Positions 28,930-40,379 of a stretch of DNA of 64,000 nucleotides are shown here, piece after piece; position 1 is the stretch's first letter; each line of letters starts with the position of its first letter. Source of the stretch: Symbiodinium natans. Its lineage: Eukaryota > Sar > Dinophyceae > Suessiales > Symbiodiniaceae. The DNA lies in assembly GCA_905221605.1 (NCBI GenBank), contig CAJNDS010002304.1, positions 126,001 through 190,000 on the forward strand. The letters run 5' to 3'. The notes beneath the pieces are model-generated. The model was not told where the DNA came from and did not search any database. It worked only from the letters and a program-made list of their open reading frames with translations. A program made the translations under genes and the position numbers.

Positions 28930-31563
28930 TTAGGCGCTGCAGTTCACGCAGCTGTACTTCGGGCCCTCGGCTTTGAGCGCTTCGATTGCGGAGGCCTCCA
29001 GGCCCTTCGCCGAAGATGTAGCCGTGGAGGCATCAGAGTCAGAGGCCAAGCACTTTCCTGCCTTGGCAGTTTTCGTTAGCTTCTGAACATCCACGGTGAA
29101 CTTGATGGCATCTGCGGCTGCCTTTGTGCGCAGGTAGTAGAGGCCCGTCTTCAATCCCAGCTGCCAGCCATGGAAATGCATGGAGGACAGTTTGGCGGTG
29201 GTCACATCCGTCATGTGGATGTTCAGTGACTGCGACTGGTCGATGTAGGCGCCGCGGTCGCCGGCCATGTCCAGGACGACCTTCTGCCTGATCTCCCAAA
29301 CCGTCTTGTACAACTCCTTGAGGTCCTGGGGCAGGTCCATCTTCTGCACGCTGCCGTTGTGCGCGACCAGCTGCACGCGGAGTTCCTCGTTCCACAAGCC
29401 CCGCAGGATGAGATCCTTAAGCAGGTGCCGGTTCACCTGCACGAACTCTCCTGAGAGCACTCGGCGCACGTAGAGGTTCTGAGTGTAGGGCTCGAAGGAC
29501 TCGTTGTTGCCAAGGATCTGGGCTGTGCTGGCCGTCGGCATGGGTGCCACGAGCAGGGAGTTCCGCAGCCCGAAACGGGTGATGCGTGTCTTCAGGCCGG
29601 CCCAGTCCCAGCGTCCGCTGCGTGGCTGCCGGTCCCAGAGATCGTACTGCAGGAGACCTTTGCTCGCAGGGCTGCCTGCATAGGTCTCATATGGGCCGCA
29701 GGTCTCTGCAAGTTCACAGGAGGCCTCACAGGCCGCAAAGTAGATTGTTTCGAAGATGTCCTCGTTCAGGCGCCTTGCCTCCTCGCCCTCGAAGGGCAGC
29801 TTCATGATCAGGAAGGCGTCTGCCAGGCCCTGCACTCCCAAGCCCACGGGCCTATGGCGGAGATTGGACTTGCGAGCCTCTGGTACCGGGTAGTAGTTCC
29901 GGTCGATGACTTTATTCAGGTTCCGCGTCACCACCTTGGTCACCTCATAAAGCTGCTGGAAGTCATATGTGCCCTCGGCGCTGGCAAAGGCTGGCAAGGA
30001 GATGGAGGCAAGGTTGCACACTGCCACCTCATCCTTCGAGGTGTACTCAATGATCTCTGTACACAAGTTGGAGCAGTGGATCGTGCCGAGGTTCTGCTGG
30101 TTGGACTTGCGGTTCGCATGGTCCTTGTACAGCATGTAAGGCGTCCCGGTCTCCATCTGAGACTCGAGGATTCGGAACCAGAGCTGCTGCGCCTTCACCG
30201 TCTTGCGGCCCTTGCCTTGGGTTTCAAGCCGAGCATACAGCTCGTCGAACTCGTCGCCCCACACATCCATCAGCCCCTTGCCCGTGTCCTCATCGTAGGC
30301 CTCGTTCGGGCAGAACAGCGTCCAGTCTTGATTGTCCTTCACCCGCTGCATGAAGAGATCGGGGATCCAGAGCCCGTAGAAGAGATCTCGGGCACGCTGC
30401 TCCTCCTTGCCGTGGTTCTTCCGAAGCTCCAGGAAGTCGAAGACATCCGCATGCCAGGGCTCCAGGTACATCGCAAAAGATCCCTTCCTCTTGCCCCCGC
30501 CCTGGTCCACATATCGAGCCGTCTCCTGTGTGCATTTTCGACATGCAAAGAACTGAGTTGACCTTCCGCCCAGCTAGAAAGCTTCAACTCAATGCGACTA
30601 CAGCCAACACTCTTGGCTTGACTTCAGAACCAAGTCTCGTTGAAGTTGCGGAGCATGGGCACAAGGCCGTTGCTGTGGCCGTTGGTGCCTCTGATGTAGG
30701 AGCCGCTGGCGCGCACATTTGAGATAGCCACGCCGATCCCACCTGCTGACTTGGAGATGGAAGCACACTGCTTCAGCGTGTCGTAGATGCCTTCGATGCT
30801 GTCGTCTTGCATCTTCAGCAGGAAACACGAGGACATCTGCGGCTGGGGCGTTCCGGCATTGAAGAGGGTCGGGGTCGCGTGTGTGAAGAACTTCCGGGAC
30901 ATCAGGTCGTACCTTCGCGCAGGCGTGCGCAGGCTCATACCAAAGAACCAAAAACGCTCCTTGCATTTTTCGAACCTTTTTGCCGGGTTGCGTCTCCAGT
31001 GCAGCACGGATGTCCCCCGTGTGGATACCGCAGGCTGCCCGCATGATCATGTGCTGCGGCCTCTCCACGATCTTTCCATGAACGCGCAGGAGGTAGGACT
31101 TCTCCAGAGTTTTGAATCCAAAGTAGTCGTAGCCCAGATCTCTCTTGTAATCGATGGCCTGGTCGAGGGCCTCCGCGTTGGCCTGGACGAACTCCCAAAC
31201 ATCCTCAGCCAAGAGAGCCGCGGGCCTGCCCTGCTTGTCCACATAGTTGTGCAGGACCTTGCACGTCTCGTAGAACGAGTCCGAGGTGTTCTTGTGCAGG
31301 TTTGATACCGCGATCCGCGCTGCCAGGGTAGAGAAGTCCGGGTGCTTCTGCGACATGTACGCGCACGTCTCGGCCGCCAGGGTGTCCACCTCCGACGTGG
31401 AGATGCCGTTGTAGAAGCCCTCGACCACCTTCTGTGTCACGGGCACGGGGTCAACGAAACGGGGATCCAAACCTTCGCAAAGAGTCTTGATGCGTCGGGT
31501 GATAGCATCAAACTTCACCTCCTGGCTCTGGCCGTCCCGCTTCACCACGTACATGGGCGCCAT
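28930..31563 (-). CDS. RNR1: ribonucleoside-diphosphate reductase large subunit, tandem copy 2 (three exons)
   Basis: Class I ribonucleotide reductase alpha subunit, 813 residues. Exons: 31563-30992, 30912-30639, 30525-28930. It has the same ATP-cone, active-site and CxxC-tail motifs as copy 1, and is nearly identical over the large exon (for example a Q for K in [12 protein letters not shown]). Intron 1 (79 nt) is at the same site as in copy 1 with a GC donor but unrelated sequence. Intron 2 (113 nt) starts GAGAC and ends ACAG, with the exon resuming GAGAC: a GA-AG intron within a 5-base direct repeat, 11 nt upstream of the copy 1 site. Introns 3 and 4 of copy 1 are missing. Both copies look functional. 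Tandem same-strand copies with shared spacers are typical of dinoflagellate high-dosage genes. Confidence 0.96.
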
Positions 31564-32843
31564 CGGCACAGGGAATTTAGCGGTGTAGGATGTCGAGGCA
31601 ACCAATGCTTCCCCAAGCGAGCCAGCTGAAATGCTTGGCACCAGGACAACAAAGCAACATCAAGGCGCGCAGCTGTTCAGCGGATTTGTAATTAACATTA
31701 GTCAACTCAGACACAGGCACTTGTGGGCAAAGCGTGGTGCAAAGGAAAGCATCTGAGGCAGTCCGAGGCAATGACAGGTCGCAATCGCAACATCACGAAC
31801 GACCTGGAGCCACCACAGCATGGCACAGGAAACTCCGAATGGAAGCATTAGTTAGGCCTGTGATTTTGTGTTGCAAGGTGATGTGGCAATAGAAGTCCAT
31901 CCCTCTCAAGTCTCAATGGGGGTGAGGGATCGAGCAGAATGCCTCACAGAGTGCCAGCTTTTACTGACTAGCTGGTATCCAGCTGTGCCGCTCTATGAGA
32001 CTTGGGGCGCGGTTTCAGAGCAGAAAAAGGATAGTGCTACACATAGTGTTATATGAAGTGGGGTATATATTTCTGATATGAATTTATGAAGCATTCCTTC
32101 TTACATCTTCTCTGCCTCTCTGAGCCTCCAAGGCTCTGGCTGCGAGCGTGGCCAAGGCGAGACCACAGAGCTCCTTTCACAGCCCGGGCAACATCGTCAC
32201 ACGGTCATCACCATGTCATCAGCACTATCAGCACTATCTTTCACTCACGTCTGAGGCAATGAGCAACAAACTAGGGCGATTAGGCGCTCCGGGTTGTGGC
32301 CGGGTAAGAAGGTACTGGCCTGGAAGCTGACCAAGGTCACGAAGGCGATGACAAGACGATGGAGCACGAGCCAATGTGACGGCCTGGACTGCTCTTAGGT
32401 TGAAACTGTTCCAACCTGTTAACCCCTTCAAAGGTTTCATGCTGGTTCAGCTGCAACTCCTAGCTTCCATGTGCTCTCTCCTGGCAGCTTCTCTGTCACA
32501 GTGAGGAGGCACTAGGCTTCCCGGCACCTCCATGGTAGTGTAGGTGCAGCAATGCAGCAGTTACGGTTGGCTGTCTCTCGGCGCTTTGTGAGTCGATTGT
32601 TGGCGCCCTTCTCGTGGCGGGGCATTCTGGCATCTGCTGCTTGTTGTTGCTTCTAGCCCCAGTAAATGCAATGCCCAATGTGCTCTGAGCGCGCACGAAG
32701 TAACATCCTCCCTTGAGCTGTGGACACCGCGGCGGTTTCGAGTCCAAGCGCCGCCCTCGCAGTGCTCTTGAGCATTCCGTAGACGCTGAATGTGGGTTTC
32801 CGCTTCTCACACTGTCAACTCAGCAATGGCAGCCTTTTTTTCC
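31564..32843. other. intergenic region upstream of ribonucleotide reductase copy 2
   Basis: About 1.3 kb with no supported exon and no TATA-like or other promoter element that I can recognise. A possible trans-splice acceptor (AAGCATTTCAG) lies about 60 nt upstream of the ATG of copy 2. Confidence 0.5.
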
Positions 32844-33865
32844 TTAGCCCAGCATCTTCGAAAAGAGAGCCTTCTCTTTCCTCCTTGCGATTTGGAGACC
32901 CTGTGCTGCAGCTGATTTCAGGCCGACGGCCTCTGCGTTCTTGGGTTCCTGCCTCAGCACCTCCTCGGCGGCCGCTAAGGCCTGGGAGTGCTCCCCCAAT
33001 GCCAGGAAGGCCTGGCTGCGGCGGAAGTGCGACTTCACCTGAGATGGCGGAGGCCAGGGGCAGTGCGCGCGTGTCCGTTCCCTAAACCCTAAAGCAAACA
33101 CCCTTTTTGCAACTTCGCTTGCGGACTCGCCCCTAAACCCTAAACCCTAAACCAACCCTAAACCCTAAACACTAAACACTAAACCCTAAACCCTAACCCT
33201 AAACCCTGCTCCAAGTGCATCTTCGACACGTGAGCCGCATCGAAGCGCAAGGCTTTCTCGGTATAGTGCAAAGCTTGATGGGGGTCCTCGAGCTTCAAAG
33301 AGACAGCCCCGAGGTTGCTGAAGAGCGTCACCGCCAGCGACATGTCCTTCGCTCCAAAAGCTGACCCAGCCATTCAGCTGAATATGTGATACAACACTAC
33401 AATATTCTCATGATGCAAAAATGATGCAAACATTTAGCAGAATAATCTAACAATATAAACACATATGATAATGTGGTAACATGAGAGAATAGGATAATGT
33501 TACAACAGAGTCGCCGGTCAGTCCTTGTCCAATTGCTCAGCTCCACCGTGGTCCAGACCAGGTACTGGCTGCATTTCACGGCCATGAGGTACATACTCCT
33601 AAGCTCCGCGTGAAGTGCCCCAGTCGTGTTTGGATTTCGGCCAGGAGCTAGAGCTGTGGCCAGGGTGCCAAGTATCGAAGGCCTTCTTGATATGCCAGCA
33701 TGGCATACTCCCAATCTGAGGCCTGGCTGTGACGAAATCATGAGCCCTGCCCCCCCCCCCCCCCCAACATATGGCCGGAGGGCCTTGAAACCTCGGTTCC
33801 CGATTTCCTTGCAGCGGCAAGCAAACGCCCACCGTTCCGAGGGGGTCATGTCCTCAGGCTCCTTT
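32844..33865 (-). CDS. TPR-domain protein, immunophilin/co-chaperone-like C-terminus
   Basis: Exon blocks on the minus strand spell tetratricopeptide repeats. About 33.85-33.78 kb: RWAFACRCKEIGNRGFKAL, helix A of a first TPR. About 33.59-33.50 kb: MYLMAVKCSQYLVWTTVEL. 33.37-33.22 kb: LFSNLGAVSLKLEDPHQALH then EKALRFDAAHVSK. 33.05-32.84 kb: HFRRSQAFLALGEHSQALAA then EEVLRQEPKNAEAV, ending RRKEKALFSKMLG and a stop. Three TPRs followed by a basic KALFSKM tail is the usual C-terminus of FKBP-type immunophilins and similar Hsp90 co-chaperones, but no peptidyl-prolyl isomerase domain is visible upstream, so the name stops at TPR. The intron between the last two exons (about 33.06-33.21 kb) is largely CCCTAAA repeats. 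Upstream exons may lie beyond a poly-C run at 33751. Confidence 0.7.
33084..33207. repeat. telomere-like CCCTAAA tracts inside a TPR-gene intron
   Basis: Units at 33084-33094 and 33133-33207 (CCCTAAA, CACTAAA, CCCTAACCC variants) fill most of the intron between the last two coding exons. Confidence 0.9.
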
Positions 33866-34456
33866 TCATGGTCACACAGGCAGTGGTTGCCTTTTTTCGG
33901 ATACCCTTAAGTTCGGGCTTCATATCAGAATGACCCCAAACAAAGGACCAGTATTTTTTGAACCCCCCCCACCCCACCCCACCCAAGACAAATGGCCAAC
34001 CGTTGTCAGGCTGAGCCCTGGTGCAAGGAAGCAGTCCTTCGGAGGCAGCTCGCCGGTCCTGAGTGTTGTGGGCACTGGACTCTGAACCTTAAGCCTTAAT
34101 GACGACGACTTTAAAGCTCCAAAGATTTCCAGCACCCCGCAATATGCTACGACAGGCCCTCAGCAGCCCTCTCGGACCCAACATCAAGAAGGCTGCCCTC
34201 CCGAAGCTGGAGGCAAGTCAGCCATGGCTTGCGGGGGAGAGCTTGATGGATCTGCTGGGTATGGGGGCTGCAAGGAGGGGGTTAGGTTGAAAAGTGGCGG
34301 CCTTCGAAGCCTGAGATCTGAAGTGAGTGTTCGTGTGGCTCATGCTGGAGCCATGCAGAAGCCGAATGAGCGATCGCTTGCCACCTGGCTGATTGAAAGA
34401 TACTGTACACGATGCACATGAAGGCACTGGGCGTTTATCATACAGCGCCATTCGAC

Positions 34457-35002
34457 TTAAGATCTACCCGCCATGCTCAATCCTGAGTGCTCCTTCTGGC
34501 CTTTGACATAGTCATAATCGTTCTCAACACGTTCCTCCTCCTCCTCCTCCTTCATCGGCGTATGTGATACTACTTGCAGCCTCACCAGGACCTGCCGCAG
34601 GCTCACAAAGGGTGAGGTGGCATTGTGCCTACACCTGGGATATACCTGACCTTCTGACCATGGCATCTTCTCAATGCGGACGTGCTCATGGCGGGAATTG
34701 ACATGAATTGCCCATCTTGGCTGTGACCTTCCCACAACCTGGCATGGCAAGTTCAAGTTCCTTCTGTGCTCCCTGACTGCCCGCATCCGCAGGCCAGGCC
34801 AGTAGTGCCAAGGCCCCGGAATCCCGAAGTGATCATCCATTGGAGTGCCGTGCGGACGTTTTCTGATCCAGCGCGTCTCTGAGTCTATGAGTCTGTCTGT
34901 ATGCTTCTGCGACTGCAGAAACCCGCACTCACAGGTGCCTACGCAATGATTCAACCTTGGCCGTGTGGTACCCACGACGGTGCAAGAGTTGCGCCTACGC
35001 AA
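34457..35002 (-). other. open frame of unknown status
   Basis: A 181-codon minus-strand frame with an acidic run (KEEEEEERVEND) from a CTC/CCT-repeat and otherwise arginine-rich sequence. No recognised domain. It could hold an exon of the gene upstream of the TPR protein, but composition bias makes it weak. Confidence 0.2.
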
Positions 35003-35532
35003 AGAACTTGGGGACTCTGCTTAGAATCCAAGAGCGACTCGAGAGCACACAGCGGACCCATACCGTGCAACACAGTGTGCAAAGAGCCAAAACAGTATTC
35101 TAAATTCCAAGTGGAGCAGGATGTGACATGTGTTCTCAAGACATCTCCAGACTCACGAATGTTGGCTGCCAGACACATTCGGCTTGCCACCTATCTCCAC
35201 AGAAGTGATTAACGCAGCTTGAGCGCCAGCTCTGCTGTCCCAAGCTGCAGCATTGCTGCAGATAAGAATACTACGTTGCTCTACATGTTGCTACTGAACA
35301 TCCAGTTCCTATATAAAGCTGTGCTGACTCCGTCAGCAGCAGAGGAACTCGAAAAGCAAAGATGCGCGCAAACGGGACGGGACGGGAATTCTGGGAATGT
35401 GTCACGGGCTGTGACACTGTGTAATATACATCTGCACCAGCAGCCTAATTGGTAGAATTCTCGCGGTGCACCACCACCGCGGGCACTGGCAGCTTGGTCA
35501 CTGCCCGCCCTCATTGTTCACTGTCCCCGAGC

Positions 35533-35775
35533 TTAAGCAACTCGCCCAAACTGGGCAGAACCCAGTCGGGCAAGCACTCGTTCCGGTGCTCCTTCAAGAA
35601 GGCTGTTTGAGGCTATGACATGGATACGCATGGGCGGGCTCTGCTCCCGGCTCAGTTCAAGCTGCCAGAAGATGACATGACGCTGCTTGTGGACCTGACC
35701 CGGCTTCCCACGCAACATGTCCCAGTCCTTGGTGAGGTTGAGCTGAGCGGAGAGGTTGTCCTGGGCGAAGGATTG
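35533..35775 (-). CDS. isolated exon of an unknown gene
   Basis: The minus-strand frame reads QSFAQDNLSAQLNLTKDWDM, then KQRHVIFWQLELSREQSPPM and IHVIASNSLLEGAPERVLAR before a stop at 35533. Balanced composition and lack of repeats suggest a real terminal exon, but I recognise no family and cannot place neighbouring exons. Confidence 0.4.
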   Translation of the reverse strand, partial: QSFAQDNLSAQLNLTKDWDMLRGKPGQVHKQRHVIFWQLELSREQSPPMRIHVIASNSLLEGAPERVLARLGSAQFGRVA

Positions 35776-36659
35776 AAGTTAAGTTGCTTAGGCTAACGGG
35801 GACACGCGTTCAGCGTGGTACCATTAGGGGTTCAACATGGTTCCTCATACTGTGGATCTAGGTCCAAGGGTGTCAAGAAGAACTCTTGAAGCCGTACCGG
35901 GTACCGCTTATACAACCCTTGCACCTCCAGAATATAAGAAAGAAAAGTGCTGTAACACACTGTTGGCTGCTAGCGGCAGCGGGCTGGCAACAATTTTGGC
36001 TTCGTATACGGCAGAAGCCCACACCACACTAACAGAGCCACATGACAGTCACTGAAGACAGCAGACGGACGGGCTTCGGGCTTCGCAGAAGGTCCCGCTT
36101 GCAAAGCAAACTCCCCGTTTAAGGCGTTGTGCCAAGAAAGCCCACTGGAGCAGAAAGAAGGAGAAAACACGTGGTCACGCCCCCTCACTCACCAGAACCC
36201 AGCTTGTCACCAGACTTGTTTCTTTTGGAATGCCAAGGCCCACAAGGGCAGGCCCAACCGGAACAGGGTTCGCAGGACTTAAGATACGTATTCCCCCCCC
36301 CCCCCCCCGGTTCTCGCAGCATGAAGCCACACTGAGATGCCCACGAAGATCGAGAGCCACTATCTGAAAGAACAAGAAACCGTGTCTAGAATCACTTCAT
36401 CAGTCGAGCAGCCAGGACCAGCAACGAGGATGCACCGCTCCTGTATGCAAGCCTGACCAACAGTGCATCATGCATCCAAACGCATGTGCCACAAGGTTGG
36501 AGGGCAGCAGACATGCGCTAAGCAGCCGGATGTGGGCCATCTGTAGGGGAAGCACTTGCTAGATCGGCTAGAGTCCGCAAGGACTAGATAAAATGAATGC
36601 TGGCAAATTCAGAGGCTGTGTAGCCGTAATGCCTCGAATCAGAACCCTAAATGCCACGC

Positions 36660-36850
36660 TACTTTTCACCCAGATGGCCTTGTTGCTTTCTCAGGGCTCC
36701 TCGGGGGAGGTTTCCGCAGCACAGAGTCATGCAGTCAGAGCTTGCAATCTCACTTTCGAGAACTTGCACAAAAAACCGGGTCCTCCCTATCAGCAAAGTC
36801 TTTGATGGCTCCACAGCAAACTGCTCGAACATGGCCGCGCACCTTGGCTG
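36660..36850 (-). other. possible terminal exon
   Basis: The minus-strand frame contains CAAMFEQFAVEPSKTLLIGR and FFVQVLESEIASSDCMTLCC and ends at a stop near 36660. It looks coding by composition only; a second candidate block (VGDVGLWLDISARPAKAG, about 37.03 kb) lies upstream. Confidence 0.25.
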
Positions 36851-37099
36851 GGCTCCCTTAGGCACCGGTCAACTCCAAGAGTCCACAGCAACACTCCATG
36901 CAGGCCCCGCCACAGCAGCCTCGATGGCCAAAGCATGTCCACAAACTCCTGGCAAGTGCAGCTGGCGCCAGCTTTTGCGGGACGAGCCGAGATGTCCAGC
37001 CAAAGGCCGACATCCCCCACGAAGGCCCTCTCCGGCCTGGCTGTCGCCCGACCCTGCCAGAATCTTTTGGCATGTGACGGAGCTCCTGCCGGCAATGAA

Positions 37100-39780
37100 A
37101 CAAAGGGCTCGGGAACAATCCCGAAACTTCCAAAGGACTCCGAATGCGCTCACCAACTACGGCCTACTACGGCCCCAAACCGGACGTGCTGAAAACACTG
37201 AGCATGTCCCACTTCCCCATGGTGGCCCATGTGTAGGCTCAGCGTTAACCGAACCATGCCTTTGCCCCCAAGTTGCGATGTGTAATGAACATTATATACA
37301 TATTTACATATACATATACATATAGATGATTATGGAATGTGAAGAGATGCATCCTTCAGCCCTTCATGCCCCAAACCCTGCGCTGCTCTTGTTCAGAGGC
37401 CTGGCTGTCTTCAGCTTGCGACGTGCCTGGAGCCCGGCAACTGCCACCTCCCAGTCCGGCAATATGGGGGCGGTTTCCGAAAATAGGGGCCCTTTTGGGG
37501 GGTCCGTTTCGGGCGACTCCAATCTATTGGGGGCTCGGAATAGGCTTGCAATGGAGGATGTAGGGGAGATGAGGCCAAACCCCCCCAACCCACACATAGA
37601 ATGAGCACAGGGTCTGTCGGACCCCCCCGGCCCACCCCGATGAATGGGCTGTCGCTTGCCCAGAGGTGTTTAGGAGTTTCGGTTTAAGGTGGGTTGGGCT
37701 CTGGGAATGGTGCAAGTTTTTGCTCAGGCTTCCGCCAAGCGGGGGTTCGCGTCGTCTGTCCCCAAGACAGTGGAGACTGCAGCTGCTGCAAGAGGTGGTA
37801 GATCCTGGATGAATGGATGCATGGGCACGGTTGTGTATTTTGGAAAGTACAGTCGGCGGACACAGCGCGTTTGCAGCGCAGCTGCTTTCACCGACGCATC
37901 GGCCTGAGATGACTCGGAACGATTTCCGACCCCGAGGCGCCACCGCAGTCCCGCAAGGTCAGTCCTCTGTGAGCGGGCCAAGTACCTGAGAGCGGTGCTA
38001 TGAGGGGTGCCCGAACTCCTTAAGTCCTTAAGGCACCTTCACAGCGTTGAATGCTGCGGCTGGGCCCTGCAGTTGTTGACAGTCGCACATGCCTGTCTCC
38101 AAGCAGGCTAGAGGCATATGGAGGCACCATTACGGGGGCCATGTGCGACTACTTGTGGGGCCCAGGTGCAACGCAGTCGGCGCTGCGGACAGCAGCGAAA
38201 GCAGCGGCAACTTCCTCTTCACCTTGACGACTTGCAGTGTTGCAGCTGCGGTGTCATGTTGTGTGCATCATCTTCCCCAGCCCTCACCCCTCGAAACCAC
38301 CCGAATTGCACGCAAACTCTGAAGAGTCAGACTGTCGATATCCAAAAGGCTGGGAATGTGGGTGGCTCCAGGCCGGAATTCTGGACGCAGCTGACCATCC
38401 TGCGACTCTTCTTGACCAAGCTGAGCCACTCTAGACATGTTCGCGGCCCGCGAATTGCAGACGTTTCTACCCCATCCTCCCCCAGCAAGGAGAGGCTGTC
38501 CGCAAACCCTGCTTCCCTGACCTGGCAGCTTGTGGGGTTCACACATGCCTCATTGCAGGTGCGAGCCGAGTCAGGATCCCTCTTCTCTCTCGGTCTGCTT
38601 CAACCCCTGGCCGCCCAGGGGCGCATACTGGCCCACTTTTTGCAGTCCGCCCTTTCGATGGGTTTCCTGCTGGGAGTTGAATCCCGGACACGAAGTTGAA
38701 GCTGTTGAGCCCCTCACGCGTTTGCTCTTTGGGACAACCCCTGGGACCCCGCACTGCGGGGTTCGCTGGGCGTCTTGGCACACTGGAAGTCTTTTATAGT
38801 GTGGACCAGTGGATGTTGAGACGATTCTTGTGGTTGTCGTGTACATTCGTGTACCTGTGGCGGTTGCTCGACCGACTGTTTGTATTTCGTCGTCTTCGCA
38901 CTGCATGTCAAATTGTGATGCTTTTGCCAATAGACTTTGGCGATAGATAGAGTATAGAGGATTGTTCCATCCTGCCGCTCCCGCACGCCGTCTGTCTGTC
39001 TTGTCTGGCTCCGCTTCGTTCTTCCACGTTCTTTCTTCTTCTTCTTCTTCTTCTTCTTCTTCTTCTTCTTCTTCTGTCGGTCTCTTCCTTCCCGGCAAGA
39101 CATACCAAAGCAGAGCCCAAATGAGCTGAGCTCTGATCTTGGCACTGGGATTTCGCTACTCCCGCCCCAGTTGAAATTACACCAAAAGTTGACTGCACAA
39201 CGGCAAGTGGAGCAGCCTGCCTGTTTGAGTAGCACCTCCTGGCTTCAGTGCGCGACATGTACCCAAGAGTGGAGTTTGCATTCGGTCACTGTGATGATGA
39301 ATTGCGGGGAGCATGATGGCACATCCACATCCGACCATCGCACTTGCGAAAGCTGCTTGCTTGGCCAGTGGTGGCAGCACCGTTGCCTACAGTATAGGGC
39401 CCAGTGTATAGTAACGATCGTCAGCAAAGACTGCGGCGGCCTGGAACGAGACCACAAGTGGTTGCTGGAAGCCTGGGCTCGGCTGTGGGCTCGGTTTCCT
39501 AGCTGCAATGACGAGGATGGGTCTGATCATCGTGGGCCATGCCTTGAGACTTCATGTACCACACCGCCACATCCACTGGCGTGATGACCTCGAAGCGTCA
39601 AAGGAAGAAGGAGCCGACTTGTGAAACAAAGTGAAGCTAGAAGTCGTCCAAGCCTTCTTTAAATTTAGCAAACCCGAGCTTCAACTTACACTGTCTTTGA
39701 TTTGCAGTCAAAGTCAACTTATCTTTTAATTAACTTATAAGGTAAATTGTATATGATTCTTTTAAACTAATACAAGAAAT
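37100..39780. other. gene-poor region
   Basis: No gene I can support. It holds a TA/ACAT microsatellite (37288-37325), a G/C-run-rich insert with GGGGGCGGTTTCCG (37455-37600), and a CTT triplet microsatellite (39032-39076) that creates false poly-Lys/Glu/Arg open frames on the minus strand. Confidence 0.5.
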
Positions 39781-39784
39781 GTGC

Positions 39785-39858
39785 ACCCTGCCTTCAGTTC
39801 CTCCTCAGAGTGGATGCCGCTAGCCTTCAGCCGCTCCACAAAGGCGTCCCTGACCATA
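39785..39858 (-). other. possible short exon
   Basis: The minus strand reads APMVRDAFVERLKASGIHSE then EELKAGC. It is helical and charged with no repeat, consistent with a small exon of an unknown gene. No partner exon is identified with confidence. Confidence 0.3.
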
Positions 39859-40379
39859 GGAGCACGGGGTTTAGGTGCTTGGGAGTTTGTAAGATAACGG
39901 CCGACACCATTTTCTTAAAGAGTCGACTCATCTACGTGTTCTGTCAGTTCCGTGACATGCACAAGTTAAGGCAATTGCAGGTCGACCTAATTCTCTTTGA
40001 CGTTGCAACCCGATTGCACGCAACATTCGCGAGGTCTTTGTCGATGCTTGCACCCAGATACGCAGACACCCAGCAGGACACCCAGACACCCACCCGGGCC
40101 CGGGCCCCCTGGTGCCCCCGGCGGAGCACAGGGCCTCTCTTACGTCTTAATTAAGGCTCAGATGCATTCTGGAACGCTGCGTGGCCTGGAAGACTGCCGG
40201 TTCCCGCTGTCTCCGAAAATGACGCTCTTGCCTGCGCCCTGTCAACAATCCGACTTGGCATCGCTGGCAGAGAGGGGTGGGCGTTTTACGAAGAACGTCA
40301 TGGTCCGGCGGCTCGCAGTCTTATTGCGCCTGGAACTGACCGATGATTTAGGCTGTCTTGGTACACTTCTATGATTAAG

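Noticed and set aside
38571-39258. Lys/Glu/Arg-rich minus-strand frames
   Set aside because: Created by the CTT triplet microsatellite; flanking residues show no family similarity.
39171-39584. 137-codon plus-strand Cys/Trp-rich open frame
   Set aside because: No recognisable domain, no splice partner, and opposite to all supported genes.
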